IMG/VR virus record: IMGVR_UViG_3300042527_000500
Location: 1 to 57,977 of that record
Strand: one strand, 5' to 3'
Source of the DNA: a virus
Length of the DNA: 57,977 bases
Below, in pieces: positions 1 through 8,617 of the stretch. The position numbers were made by a program, and so were the translations under genes. Under the pieces are notes generated by a model. It made no database searches, was not told the origin of the DNA, and worked only from the letters and a program-made list of their open reading frames with translations. Positions within the stretch are counted from its first letter, which is position 1; every line of letters starts with the position of its first letter.

Positions 1-534
1 CCTTGCTAGTTTAGCTAGATCATTTACATTGTAAAATGACAAATGTTCTTTAATTGTAAACCTATCATAAAACGGTTGGCTTAAACTGCCTCCGCTTGTT
101 GTCGCCCCAACAACAGTAAATACTGGCAGATCAATAGTCTCTGGCTTTTCTTTATCGTCATCGTCTTTAACTGTCATATTAATCACAAAATCTTCCATCA
201 CAGGATAAAGAAATTCTTCTACAATCTTTGGAAGCCTATGAATCTCATCAATAAATAAGACAGAGCGTGGCGTCATACCCATAATGTACGGCATAATATT
301 TTTAATACTTCTGATAGAAGCCGCGTTTGTGGTATACAGGTTTACGCCCATTTCGTTGGCTATGGCACTGGCTATAGTAGTCTTGCCTAGCCCCGGTGGC
401 CCATCTATTAAAACGTGAGGCATCGTACCACCACCGTTTTTACAGCCCATCACAGATACTCTCAGACGCTTGATAACAGCATCCTGCCCAATAATCTCAT
501 CAAATGTAGACGGTCGTATTCCTCTAGACATCAT
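1..534 (-). CDS. ruvB: RuvB Holliday junction branch-migration ATPase, N-terminal 178 residues (cut by window edge)
   Basis: The frame opens with ATGATG at 534-529 and is still open at base 1. Walker A GPPGLGKT lies at residues 45-52, Walker B LFIDEI at 93-98, a sensor-1-like VVGATTSGG near 140-149, and the RuvB-typical HRLPKIVEEFLYPVMEDF right after Walker B. RuvB is the hexameric motor that drives branch migration of Holliday junctions, in bacteria together with RuvA. The start overlaps the stop of the upstream gene (ATGA), so the two are translationally coupled. An insertion rich in D, K and E (about 120-136) follows the motor motifs and may be phage-specific. Confidence 0.93.
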   Translation of the reverse strand, partial: MMSRGIRPSTFDEIIGQDAVIKRLRVSVMGCKNGGGTMPHVLIDGPPGLGKTTIASAIANEMGVNLYTTNAASIRSIKNIMPYIMGMTPRSVLFIDEIHRLPKIVEEFLYPVMEDFVINMTVKDDDDKEKPETIDLPVFTVVGATTSGGSLSQPFYDRFTIKEHLSFYNVNDLAKLAR

Positions 535-944
535 ATTCCTCCAATAAGTGATATTGCTTTTTTCACAAGAACAGCATGATCCTCAATTTTTTCTGCATTA
601 TATACAGACATAATATTTATCTGAGCTTCTTTTTTTGAGTATCCTAAAGATACCATCATTTTGATTGCTCTGATAACACACTGAGGCAAAGTATCTATTT
701 TACCAGACTCTTCTTCGCTGTCCACTGGTTTTTCAACTGACTCTGCCTTAGCGTAGACTACTTCAATTGTTTTTATGCGTTTTGGTTTAAAGATTGTGCC
801 GCACTCACAAACTACTTTAAAGTTTTTTGATTGGGCTTCTCTTAAAAAGAGCCAGTGATCAAATTTACAATTATCATTGGGACAAATATATTTTAATGAT
901 ACATCAATATCAATCGGTTTCTGGATTTTCGTCTTTGTTATCAT
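531..944 (-). CDS. Zinc-ribbon protein with RuvA domain III-like C-terminus
   Basis: 137 residues. The N-terminal half has CPNDNC (about 21-26) and VCECG (about 45-49), a plausible zinc ribbon. After an acidic linker, the last about 50 residues (AIKMMVSLGYSKKEAQ and onward) look like the three-helix domain III of RuvA (ALVALGYxxxEA pattern), the part of RuvA that binds RuvB. The gene directly precedes ruvB with an ATGA overlap. Inference: a phage-specific RuvB partner or loader, with the zinc ribbon replacing the RuvA DNA-binding domains. The domain III similarity is read by eye and could be any UBA-like helical bundle. Confidence 0.6.
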   Translation of the reverse strand: MITKTKIQKPIDIDVSLKYICPNDNCKFDHWLFLREAQSKNFKVVCECGTIFKPKRIKTIEVVYAKAESVEKPVDSEEESGKIDTLPQCVIRAIKMMVSLGYSKKEAQINIMSVYNAEKIEDHAVLVKKAISLIGGI

Positions 945-1338
945 TGTTTGGTATCCAAAAAATAAAATCGTTACTATCGCTATCGTAAGCAGTTTCTACT
1001 AAACCTTTATTAACAAGACTATTTAATATATTGCTTACCATTCTATCGTTTAGAGAGGATATAATCTCAGAGAACTTTTGATCATTGACCATATACCTGA
1101 TTTGTTTTGTAATTTTATGAGTTTGTTTTTTCAATAAATTATCTACGATTATCTTTGATTCTTCAAAGGATAGAACAGTATCTATCTCTTTTAAATCATC
1201 TGGATGTATCGTAAAAGATATAATATCTGGCTCTTTACTGTCTTGTTTGCCAAAATTATTGAAAACTAATGCTCTAGTAGCATTAATTAGTTCATCCAGA
1301 TTTGTTACAACAAACCATTCATCATTTATAGAACTCAT
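910..1338 (-). CDS. Unknown protein, winged-helix-like C-terminus (paralogue of 17173-17595)
   Basis: 142 residues, stop TGA, overlapping the next gene by 35 bases. The C-terminal part (KGLVETAYDSDSNDFIFW) matches in pattern the end of the gene at 17173-17595 (AKDLVQCAWDDKTNEMIFW), so the two are paralogues. The pattern of helices followed by a beta-hairpin-like FIFWIPN suggests a small winged-helix or wing-like fold. No function recognised. It sits in the ruvB-primase cluster, so a role in DNA transactions is possible but only inferred. Confidence 0.7.
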   Translation of the reverse strand: MSSINDEWFVVTNLDELINATRALVFNNFGKQDSKEPDIISFTIHPDDLKEIDTVLSFEESKIIVDNLLKKQTHKITKQIRYMVNDQKFSEIISSLNDRMVSNILNSLVNKGLVETAYDSDSNDFIFWIPNNDNKDENPETD

Positions 1339-1346
1339 GATATTTC

Positions 1347-1760
1347 CTAGTTAAGTATCTCATACAATCCTTTGTAATATTTAGGCTGAGATAAGAAATA
1401 TCCAGCATTAGATTGTAAATGTTTGACATATTCGTTTTGTAATTTATCTTGTATAAAGTGTTGTTTTTTCCATACTCCTTCGTTCCAATAGTTGTTCCCC
1501 AAGTACAGGGAGTTTTTATCCCCCGCTGTACTGGAGAGCCAACTATTCACAGGTAACGCAATCGGAGAAAATCCATCTGGAAGTAACGGGGTATTATAAT
1601 TGGGTAGGTTCTTTAACGCATCCTCTATAACTTCCTTAGTTATCCATTTATATTCTATCTTATTAAGCAGACTATCCATATATTTCTTGAGCCACTCAGT
1701 ATCTATCTGAAAGAAGAACTTATAAGGATCATTATCTTCTGAATAGTCTTGATTATTCAT
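1347..1760 (-). CDS. Unknown protein
   Basis: 137 residues, stop TAG at 1347. Rich in aromatic residues and Asn, with no motif I recognise. It lies 3 bases after the primase stop and 8 bases before the next gene, consistent with one operon of primase, unknown proteins and ruvB. Confidence 0.7.
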   Translation of the reverse strand: MNNQDYSEDNDPYKFFFQIDTEWLKKYMDSLLNKIEYKWITKEVIEDALKNLPNYNTPLLPDGFSPIALPVNSWLSSTAGDKNSLYLGNNYWNEGVWKKQHFIQDKLQNEYVKHLQSNAGYFLSQPKYYKGLYEILN

Positions 1761-1763
1761 AAT

Positions 1764-2909
1764 TCAACCTACGCAAAACTTATCACTAATCTGGCTTGCC
1801 AAGTCTCTAGCAGCACCAGAAAGGAATCGGTTGTTGCTGAAATACAACGCTGTGGATGCTTGGTTGAGGTACTCGACAACAGTTTTTAAGAGTTTGGCCT
1901 GGGACTCACTCAAATCTAAACCGCTGTCATCAGCATGAGAGGGCAATACTGGCGACGGATCGCCATAAGCCTTCTCGTAATTATTATTAAAAGACTTGTT
2001 GCACTTATATTCGCCATACTGATTAGTGTTGTCGAGTTTCTTATTAAAGTCTCCCCACACACTATCCTTGGTATTCTTTTGACCACAATCTTGATTAGAT
2101 AGTGACCTTAAAATATCAGTAGCGGCATTATGAGACACAGCAACCCCCGTAACATCAGACTGCTTATATTTCTTTCTCCATTGATCAAACCAAGCATCGC
2201 TTGTTGCGTTAGGAACAATAGTGACCGTTGCTGGTTGACCAGTTAATGCCTCAATCAAGTCTTTGACATTAATTGTCTGACCAGACGAACCTTGTAGAAT
2301 AGTAGAGTAATAAGGAGCCTTCTTCTCCCAACACTTACGCCACCAAGTATAAGGAACACGATAAATCTGATTAATCTTGATGGCTCTTGCATCTCCACCA
2401 AAGTAATTTACCAGTTTCTTCTGAATACCGTTCCAGCGAGTCTTATTAAGAGACTGTCGGCTACCAGCATCGAGAATCCAGTAAACTTGATAACCATTAC
2501 GAGTATCAACAACCCAACTAGGTTTAACAGAGAAATTATTGATCTTATCAAGAAACTCTCGTTTCTTAGCCATCACTTCCTTGGAAGGCAGATAATTGCC
2601 ACTAGAGTCTCGACCAGCATCAATATCAACAAAACAGGCTCGTACTTCGTTAATAGCATACTGCTTTCGTCCACCATTAACATAAAAGTAAACGTCTGAA
2701 TCGTTATTCAGATTAGCATGAACTGCTGTTGTTAGATTGTCAGTATGAGCCATGCTACTAATCTTCTTGCGAGGATTACCATTGTAGCAATAAATCTGCT
2801 GACTACCAAAAGACTTAATAAACTGTGCTCTCTTTATACAATGAGCATTGTCAAAAGCATTATTCGTGTTCTTGTCGTAAGGATTAAAACCAAGATTTCC
2901 ATTAAACAT
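1764..2909 (-). CDS. Archaeo-eukaryotic-type (RepB/PrimPol-like) primase
   Basis: 381 residues. The centre carries the AEP primase layout: VRACFVDIDAG (about 103-113, the DxD metal site), then SWVVDTRNGYQVYW (about 146-159), then GGDARAIKINQIYRVP (about 188-203), which is the arrangement of RepB-like primases in phages and plasmids. Such enzymes make primers for replication on single-stranded DNA. The last about 130 residues are polar and low in motifs. ATG at 2909 is preceded by a CCTGTGA-containing leader also seen before rIIA and rIIB. No helicase domain is visible in the protein. Confidence 0.75.
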   Translation of the reverse strand: MFNGNLGFNPYDKNTNNAFDNAHCIKRAQFIKSFGSQQIYCYNGNPRKKISSMAHTDNLTTAVHANLNNDSDVYFYVNGGRKQYAINEVRACFVDIDAGRDSSGNYLPSKEVMAKKREFLDKINNFSVKPSWVVDTRNGYQVYWILDAGSRQSLNKTRWNGIQKKLVNYFGGDARAIKINQIYRVPYTWWRKCWEKKAPYYSTILQGSSGQTINVKDLIEALTGQPATVTIVPNATSDAWFDQWRKKYKQSDVTGVAVSHNAATDILRSLSNQDCGQKNTKDSVWGDFNKKLDNTNQYGEYKCNKSFNNNYEKAYGDPSPVLPSHADDSGLDLSESQAKLLKTVVEYLNQASTALYFSNNRFLSGAARDLASQISDKFCVG

Positions 2910-2977
2910 AATCTTTATTCCTGTGATTAATTAACCGTGCCGGGATAGCAAACCCATTACTATCATTATCAGCAAAA

Positions 2978-3063
2978 TAGCGGGAGAGGAATCGAACCTC
3001 TCTCACATAGCGTTTGTTGAGTTTATCAACCAGAGGCTATGATCTTAGTCACCAAACTCCACT
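2978..3063 (-). tRNA. tRNA-like gene with atypical anticodon arm
   Basis: The minus strand shows a clear T arm (AGAGG TTCGATT CCTCT) and an imperfect acceptor stem (AGTGGA with CCCGCT, one A-C mismatch). A possible D arm is present. Where the anticodon arm should be there is a 6-bp stem CATAGC/GCTATG closing a 24-nt loop, itself containing GTTGA/TCAAC. No standard 7-nt anticodon loop can be placed. It could be a tRNA with a 17-nt insertion (reading CTG as a possible anticodon), a decayed tRNA, or a tRNA mimic. Confidence 0.4.
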
Positions 3064-3076
3064 TTCTTTTTAAGAA

Positions 3077-3964
3077 TCAGTTGTAATTGTCGTAATCTTC
3101 CTCATCATCGTAATCTTCGGCATACGCACCGTCATCTTCATCATCCTCGTCCTCGTCATTCCATCCCCAATCATAATCGTTATCGTATTCTTCATCATCC
3201 TCGTCAGAGTCATAATCAACTCCAGCATCTAGACTAGCCGAATAAAGTGGCTTGAGAAGTTCGCCTTGATACTCTCCGACTACTTCATATCGGCAAGTGC
3301 GAAGTTTCTCAAAATTACAATCACTAGGAACACTCACAACATCACGGGGATTAATCTTGACGATAACGATCTTATCGCCAGCCTCAAGACTACCATAACC
3401 AGCAACATAATTCAATGCGCCAGCGTGAAGTCCATTAGAACAACCTCGACCACGATCATCATCAACCTTTGATCGTGTCATTTCGCAGACATTTCCAACA
3501 TGGTTGTCGAAAACTCCACGATACTTATCCATAAAGTCATTCCTGACTGCCTTATAGGCAAGAAAATGACCGTCCTCAGTAATAGGCAGATGCTCATGCT
3601 CAAGGAAATCATAAAGTTCCTTCTGACTCTGCATACTAGGATTTTCCATAAGATTATTCAGGAATGTAACAAGGGGCTGGAAAGGTAGACCCTTGCTCAT
3701 AAACTCCAGAATACGCTTACTGATGCTACCATGAACAACCTCACCCTCATAAGTGACCTGTCCATTCTTAATCTCAACAAGACCGTCGCTAAATGCGGCG
3801 ACTGCCTTTTCTACATCCACAATTTCCAGCAATTCATCAGATGTTGCAGTAGGCAGAGCCTCCAGAATCATCTTATAGTTAATATGATCAGGCAAAACCT
3901 GATAACTCTTATTGTTTAGAACAACCGTCAGATTACCATCAACAAACATAAACGGAACAGCCAT
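3077..3964 (-). CDS. rIIB: rIIB-like protein
   Basis: 295 residues. The middle holds the conserved rIIB block: ELYDFLEHEHLPITEDGHF (about 117-135) and GRGCSNGLHAGALNYVAGYG, followed by KIVIVKINPRDVVSVPSD. The C-terminal about 45 residues are almost only Asp, Glu, Tyr and Asn, a strongly acidic tail. In T4 the rII proteins act at the membrane and block lambda Rex exclusion; their biochemistry is unresolved. It follows rIIA at a 28-base gap and is the second gene of that operon. Confidence 0.88.
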   Translation of the reverse strand: MAVPFMFVDGNLTVVLNNKSYQVLPDHINYKMILEALPTATSDELLEIVDVEKAVAAFSDGLVEIKNGQVTYEGEVVHGSISKRILEFMSKGLPFQPLVTFLNNLMENPSMQSQKELYDFLEHEHLPITEDGHFLAYKAVRNDFMDKYRGVFDNHVGNVCEMTRSKVDDDRGRGCSNGLHAGALNYVAGYGSLEAGDKIVIVKINPRDVVSVPSDCNFEKLRTCRYEVVGEYQGELLKPLYSASLDAGVDYDSDEDDEEYDNDYDWGWNDEDEDDEDDGAYAEDYDDEEDYDNYN

Positions 3965-3992
3965 AATTAAAACTCCTTGTTACCTGTGAAAT

Positions 3993-6653
3993 TTACTTAA
4001 TAAGACTACTCAACTGAATCTTGAACAACTCAACCTTGTCACTATCCATACTCTCAACCCATGCAGAATTTCTCTTACCGTAGTAAGAATCAGCAAATTG
4101 AGAGATAGGATTGTTTTTACTGTCCAAATCTCTAAGATTGCCGTTATGCTGGTTGCTTCCCATAATATACTTCAACATCGGGTTCTTGTCAACCTCGACT
4201 TTAAGAATTTTCTTCAAGTCAGCCGCTTTGGTCAACTTATGCTTGGTTGCTTTAGTCTCAGACTTAAACAATTTAACATAAGATTCAGCATCATCATGAT
4301 GGGCGAACATCTCATGTTCAATATTATTTATCAGAGTATTATACTGTACATTTTTCTTCTTGAGTTCCTTACTGTCAAAATTATCAATACCTCGATCCTT
4401 GAGCAAAGAGTTAATATGATCAAAATATTCAGTCTGAGAGAATCGCTTTAGATCAAAAGTTGCTCTGTGCATAGTATCAGCAAAGAATTCCATAACAAGA
4501 AAACTATCAATAACATTGGACAGTTCAGTATTGTTGATATATTTCTTATAGTCAAGACCAAAAATACTCAACATATGACAAGAGAACTGATTAACCAATG
4601 TTCCACGATTGTAATAATAATTAACGTTATCGTCATCCTTACTGATAAATTCCTTTTTGTAGAATTCAACAATAGAGTTGTATTCATTGGCACTGTTAAA
4701 GTAGTCCTTAACATAAGTTGAAAGAATATTCTTTAGCCAAGTATTAAAGTCAGTAAGATTATATCCTTCATTTTGAAGTTTTGATACAAAATTACTCTTG
4801 ATAGCATAAACCTTGACATTACCAAATAGGCTCTTGATATTTTCGTTACTAAACAACCCCACAATGTTGCTAATCTTAGGAAATTCTGGTGTGCTTTGAT
4901 AACGCAAAATAGGAACATAAATAATACTATCTTGGTCGATGAGTTCATCCAGTTCATCGCTCGTAAGAGTTTTCAGATTAAGAGCGTCGTTGTATTCTAC
5001 ACTGAGACTACCAGCATCCTTGGATGCTCCATTAATAAAGAATACATCTTGATCGCTAACACTACCCTTAGAATCCCTAACTCCAGACTTTCGTGGAGAG
5101 TTACTCTTAATCAAGTCCTTATAGTCGCTGACCTTAAGAATATTGTGACTACCAACATCTTCAATAAGTTTATCAAAACCTTCATTAGATTTTGAAATAT
5201 CCTTACTGTCGATCATCAAGTATGCAAAACAATCCTTCTCGTTGCAATAACGAGTCACAATCTTCTTGGCAGTTTCTTCGCTCTTAACGTCACAAACAAA
5301 GAAAGCAAGTGGCCCAGTTTTACGCTGACTACTATAGTAGTATTCACCCTTACCAGTAAGAGTATTGTGGTGAAGATGATTGGTCATATAAACCATGCGG
5401 CGAGAACGATAGCCAGCACTTCTGTAGTTAAAAACATACAGAGCCTTTCCGGCAGGAATCTTATATTCGATATCTTCGCCACTGTTGATATTATGAACCT
5501 TGCCATTACTATCAGTCCATGAAGCACCAACGCCCCATCCACCAGCAAGATCATTCAACTGGTAATATGTGCTAATTGCTTCGATTCTGGTTTTAGCAGC
5601 GGCGATCTTCTTACTGAATTCTTCCTTCATCTCAAGATAAATACCCTGAGTCTTTTCACGAAGGGCTTTAATAACAGCCTTGGTATACTGCAATCCTTCA
5701 CGGGAAACGTCCATCTCAAGTTCCCCGATACCAAAATCCAGTTCAAGATAAAGATTCTGGTTAAGAATTTCGGTTACAAAACTCTTCCAACTATCAATAT
5801 CTGCCTTACCAAATGCTCTATTCCACTTGGCAATATGCTCTGACTGTTCTGCTTTTTGTTCGCCAACAAGTTGAGAGGCAACAACAGGGTACGCAATATT
5901 ACCCATAAGAGCAACAATACCACTATCAATATGATGATATGTGCTAGGATAATGATTATGGTCATTAGAAAGTCGGCAGACTCTCCAACCATCACCACTA
6001 ATAACAATGTTCTTATTACTATAAGCATGATCCTTGAGAGAAGGAATAACGCCACCCTCAATAATTGGCTTCATCTTAAAGTAATGGAAGATACGAATAG
6101 ACTTCTGACTAAATTCAGTAAAGTCATAGTGCTTAACAGCAAAACTAATCTCAAGACCATTAGGTTCATCAGTTTCGCACACATTAAACAGATTAAGAGT
6201 AGGAACACCATTATCATCAATAGCGGCAATATAGGTGTACTTTTGACCATTAAAATAAGAACTGGTCGTGAAACTCTTGGTATAAGCAAAAGGACTCTTA
6301 GACCCTAGACCAAGACAACCAACAAAATCATTACTATCATTCTTGTTAGACGCACCATAGGTGGTATAAAGGTTCTCCATATCCGCCTGACTAAGACCAG
6401 TACCATAGTCACGCACGATAAAATTAGGATTAGCCGCAGTAGGCAACGTCACCTTAAAAGGATTCTTATTGCCAGCACTAACATGACTATCATAAGCATT
6501 AGTAGACAGTTCACGAATAACTGCCATTACCTTATCGGAATAAAGAGAGTCCGAAAGGATTTTAAACATTTTGCTAGTTTGTGCGATGGTAAAACCAGAA
6601 GCACTCTGAACACCAGCACTGTGAGTTTCAATAACGCGATCTGCCAACTTCAT
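3993..6653 (-). CDS. rIIA: rIIA-like GHKL-type ATPase protein
   Basis: 886 residues, the largest protein here. The N-terminus has the three GHKL ATP-site boxes: VIRELSTNAYDSH (N box, about 44-56), FIVRDYGTGLS (G1) and FVGCLGLGSKSPFAYT (G2). This is the rIIA arrangement. T4 rIIA is 725 residues, so the C-terminal part is longer here. It is followed by rIIB and preceded by a clear promoter at 6698-6725. Membrane-associated protection against host or prophage exclusion is the inferred role. Confidence 0.88.
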   Translation of the reverse strand: MKLADRVIETHSAGVQSASGFTIAQTSKMFKILSDSLYSDKVMAVIRELSTNAYDSHVSAGNKNPFKVTLPTAANPNFIVRDYGTGLSQADMENLYTTYGASNKNDSNDFVGCLGLGSKSPFAYTKSFTTSSYFNGQKYTYIAAIDDNGVPTLNLFNVCETDEPNGLEISFAVKHYDFTEFSQKSIRIFHYFKMKPIIEGGVIPSLKDHAYSNKNIVISGDGWRVCRLSNDHNHYPSTYHHIDSGIVALMGNIAYPVVASQLVGEQKAEQSEHIAKWNRAFGKADIDSWKSFVTEILNQNLYLELDFGIGELEMDVSREGLQYTKAVIKALREKTQGIYLEMKEEFSKKIAAAKTRIEAISTYYQLNDLAGGWGVGASWTDSNGKVHNINSGEDIEYKIPAGKALYVFNYRSAGYRSRRMVYMTNHLHHNTLTGKGEYYYSSQRKTGPLAFFVCDVKSEETAKKIVTRYCNEKDCFAYLMIDSKDISKSNEGFDKLIEDVGSHNILKVSDYKDLIKSNSPRKSGVRDSKGSVSDQDVFFINGASKDAGSLSVEYNDALNLKTLTSDELDELIDQDSIIYVPILRYQSTPEFPKISNIVGLFSNENIKSLFGNVKVYAIKSNFVSKLQNEGYNLTDFNTWLKNILSTYVKDYFNSANEYNSIVEFYKKEFISKDDDNVNYYYNRGTLVNQFSCHMLSIFGLDYKKYINNTELSNVIDSFLVMEFFADTMHRATFDLKRFSQTEYFDHINSLLKDRGIDNFDSKELKKKNVQYNTLINNIEHEMFAHHDDAESYVKLFKSETKATKHKLTKAADLKKILKVEVDKNPMLKYIMGSNQHNGNLRDLDSKNNPISQFADSYYGKRNSAWVESMDSDKVELFKIQLSSLIK

Positions 6654-6697
6654 TGTTTTTCTCCAAAAATCCTGTGAATCGTTCCTGTGATGCTGTC

Positions 6698-6725
6698 ATC
6701 ATACCATAAGGTTATCGGCTGTCAA
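6698..6725 (-). promoter_or_regulatory. Promoter for rIIA-rIIB
   Basis: -35 TTGACA at 6725-6720, 16-bp spacer containing GCCGATAA, -10 TATGAT at 6703-6698. It overlaps the end of the upstream gene (6712-6966). Confidence 0.75.
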
Positions 6726-6966
6726 GACCCTTCTCTTTAGAACTTATCGCCAACCATCCTAAATATGCCGTAAGGAGTCCAAAAAATCGTAAAAAATTTA
6801 CTGGTAAGACAAACCAATATAAACCAATTCCTATGCTAAATAAACCCATGAACCATATAAGTTCTCTTGGAATATACTCCGACTTGCTCAATAACCAAGT
6901 TGCTGGACCCAAAAGCATTACAAATAAAAGCATTAAACCAACTAATAATGCTAAACTAGCCATCAA
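6712..6966 (-). CDS. Small membrane protein
   Basis: 84 residues with about three hydrophobic stretches: an N-terminal one (residues 3-25), one from about 36 to 52 and one from about 56 to 74. Start overlaps the upstream stop (ATGA). Function unknown. Confidence 0.65.
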   Translation of the reverse strand: MMASLALLVGLMLLFVMLLGPATWLLSKSEYIPRELIWFMGLFSIGIGLYWFVLPVNFLRFFGLLTAYLGWLAISSKEKGLDSR

Positions 6967-7322
6967 CTGTCATCCTCATGACTGCTCCAATAATTATCTC
7001 CACCTATATCTTCTTGATCATTATCATCGTCATATGAAAAGTTTCTTTCATCATATGGAGTCCAATCTTCTTCATCATCTAAATCCTCACCATTCGCTAT
7101 ATCTTCTGCTTCATCTATAAAAATAGTAAGATTATTAATCATTTCAAATAATTGAGTTAAAACATTTTCCATTAATACCATTCGATTTTCGATAGTTTTA
7201 ACAGATTTTTTAATATCACTAATATCTTTAACTAGTGCTTTTGATATTTGAACATCAATACTATGAAGGTCTTTATTCTGTTTATTTAGTTCTTTTAATA
7301 TCTGATCGAATTCTTTAGACAT
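6963..7322 (-). CDS. Coiled-coil protein with acidic tail
   Basis: 119 residues. The first about 75 residues are a heptad-rich coiled coil (IxxLxxxxxxL periodicity). The rest is acidic, dense in Asp and Glu. Coupled to the downstream membrane-protein gene by a 4-base overlap. Function unknown. Confidence 0.65.
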   Translation of the reverse strand: MSKEFDQILKELNKQNKDLHSIDVQISKALVKDISDIKKSVKTIENRMVLMENVLTQLFEMINNLTIFIDEAEDIANGEDLDDEEDWTPYDERNFSYDDDNDQEDIGGDNYWSSHEDDS

Positions 7323-7373
7323 GGTATTACTCCTTTATTAACAAATACACCATTATTCAGATCAGAAAATATC

Positions 7374-7883
7374 TCAACAGTTGCAGAGATATTCGTTGCA
7401 ATAACCGCATTTTGGCCCAGGATTTTCATTTCCCCAAGCATTACATAGCGGACTAAAACTTTCTTTTCCAGTATCAATACAAACTAATTTAGCCCTATTT
7501 TTTCTTTTGATATACCCAAGATTGTAATAGTGACAATCCCAAAATTTTAATCCAGTTTTTTGCTGAATAGCATCAACCAAATTTTGTATTTTATTTAATT
7601 TTTTACTCCATGAATTTTCATCAGCAATTTTTGCTCGTTCTGTAACAAAACCCCAATTAGTTTTATCTTTATAATAACCTAGATCTATATTTAGTTTACA
7701 AACTTTTCCTATTACTTTGGGGGCAAAACCAATTGATGACAATAATTTTTGCTTTTGATAAGCATAATTTGCTTCTTTTTTAGAAGAGAATTGTTTGAAT
7801 CCTAAGTTTTTATTTTTATAGATAGGATAAAACTCAGCACTACCACCTTCATTAATAAAATCTGACTTAATTATATACTTCAT
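7374..7883 (-). CDS. Protein-kinase-like small protein with C-terminal Cys cluster
   Basis: 169 residues. A lysine in GFKQFSS (about 28-34), then WDCHYYNLGYI (about 115-125) and LVCIDTG (about 133-139) are spaced like the ATP lysine, the catalytic HxDxxxxN-type loop and the DFG-type metal loop of kinase or aminoglycoside-phosphotransferase folds. The protein is shorter than any usual kinase, so it is either a minimal kinase or a pseudokinase. The end has CGYCNEYLCNC, a likely metal site. It overlaps the upstream gene by 17 bases. Confidence 0.55.
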   Translation of the reverse strand: MKYIIKSDFINEGGSAEFYPIYKNKNLGFKQFSSKKEANYAYQKQKLLSSIGFAPKVIGKVCKLNIDLGYYKDKTNWGFVTERAKIADENSWSKKLNKIQNLVDAIQQKTGLKFWDCHYYNLGYIKRKNRAKLVCIDTGKESFSPLCNAWGNENPGPKCGYCNEYLCNC

Positions 7884-8199
7884 CTTCTTTAACTTTATTA
7901 CCTGTCAATTGCTCAACAACATAAACTGCAACTTTCAAGTCTGGAGTTTCAAAGATTTTAATTGGGCCTCTTGGAATATCCATTTTGAATGTTGCGTAAA
8001 CAGCGTAATACGGATCATCTTTTGCTAAAAGATCAGCGTTAAAATACTCTTCAAAACTATTTACTTCTTCTGGAATACTTCCGCCAGCATAGTCAGTAAT
8101 ATCTCGCACAGTATAAATATGATAATGAAGAATATGAGATCGTGGATTACCTTCATTAGAACACCAACCCTTAAAGAGTCGATTTGGATAAGTTACCAT
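7867..8199 (-). CDS. Unknown protein
   Basis: 110 residues. No motif recognised. Three bases separate it from the upstream gene at 8203-8418; it overlaps the start of the kinase-like gene. Confidence 0.65.
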   Translation of the reverse strand: MVTYPNRLFKGWCSNEGNPRSHILHYHIYTVRDITDYAGGSIPEEVNSFEEYFNADLLAKDDPYYAVYATFKMDIPRGPIKIFETPDLKVAVYVVEQLTGNKVKEDEVYN

Positions 8200-8202
8200 A
8201 TT

Positions 8203-8418
8203 TCATGCAAATCCGATTTTAGTTTTTTCGGCTACCGTAACTTCGATTTCATTAGAAGCAAAATTTTCTGTGGAATAAGAACGAGAGTTCCACCAACCAC
8301 ATTCATAAGTAACATGGTTATCTCCAGTGATATGAATACCAACGATAGTTCCGTAAACATCTTCAGCCAACTTAACCTTGCTACCAATCTTGTATAGTTC
8401 CAGAGTATTTTTGCTCAT
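8203..8418 (-). CDS. Small beta-rich (KOW/SH3-like) protein
   Basis: 71 residues with the pattern KIGSKVKLAEDVYGTIVGI followed by strands and NEIEVTV. This is like the small SH3/KOW-type domains often seen as hypothetical phage proteins. AGGAAAC precedes the start. Function unknown. Confidence 0.65.
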   Translation of the reverse strand: MSKNTLELYKIGSKVKLAEDVYGTIVGIHITGDNHVTYECGWWNSRSYSTENFASNEIEVTVAEKTKIGFA

Positions 8419-8448
8419 TTGGTTTCCTTTTATTAGAGTAAGAATGAG

Positions 8449-8521
8449 TAGGAGTGGTGAGAATCGAACTCACACTGTATGGATTTTAAGTCCACTGTCT
8501 CTGCCTTTGGACTACACTCCC
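8449..8521 (-). tRNA. tRNA with anticodon UAA (Leu codon UUA) on a short-variable-loop scaffold
   Basis: Full cloverleaf: acceptor GGGAGTG/CACTCCT, discriminator A, anticodon stem GTGGA/TCCAT with loop CTTAAAA (U33, anticodon UAA, A37), T arm GTGAG TTCGATT CTCAC. CCA is not encoded. Bacterial leucine tRNAs normally have a long variable arm; here only about five bases separate the anticodon and T stems. Confidence 0.85.
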
Positions 8522-8526
8522 ATAAA

Positions 8527-8604
8527 GTGACCGACTACAACAAGTAATGATTTGAGGTTGAATACTTTGTGTGCCTCAACCATTTAAATATTGTAGCCGA
8601 TCAC
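8527..8604 (-). ncRNA. Long imperfect hairpin between tRNA and gene 8618-8899
   Basis: A 14-base inverted repeat (8527-8540 with 8591-8604, two mismatches) encloses a second one, GGTTGA with TCAACC. It lies just downstream of the stop of the upstream gene and just before the tRNA. It may be a terminator, a processing signal or a small RNA. There is no long U run. Confidence 0.45.
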
Positions 8605-8617
8605 CCTTTGGTTTTAA

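Noticed and set aside
7295-7477. 60-codon minus-strand frame
   Set aside because: Alternate frame of the end of the kinase-like gene; no SD.
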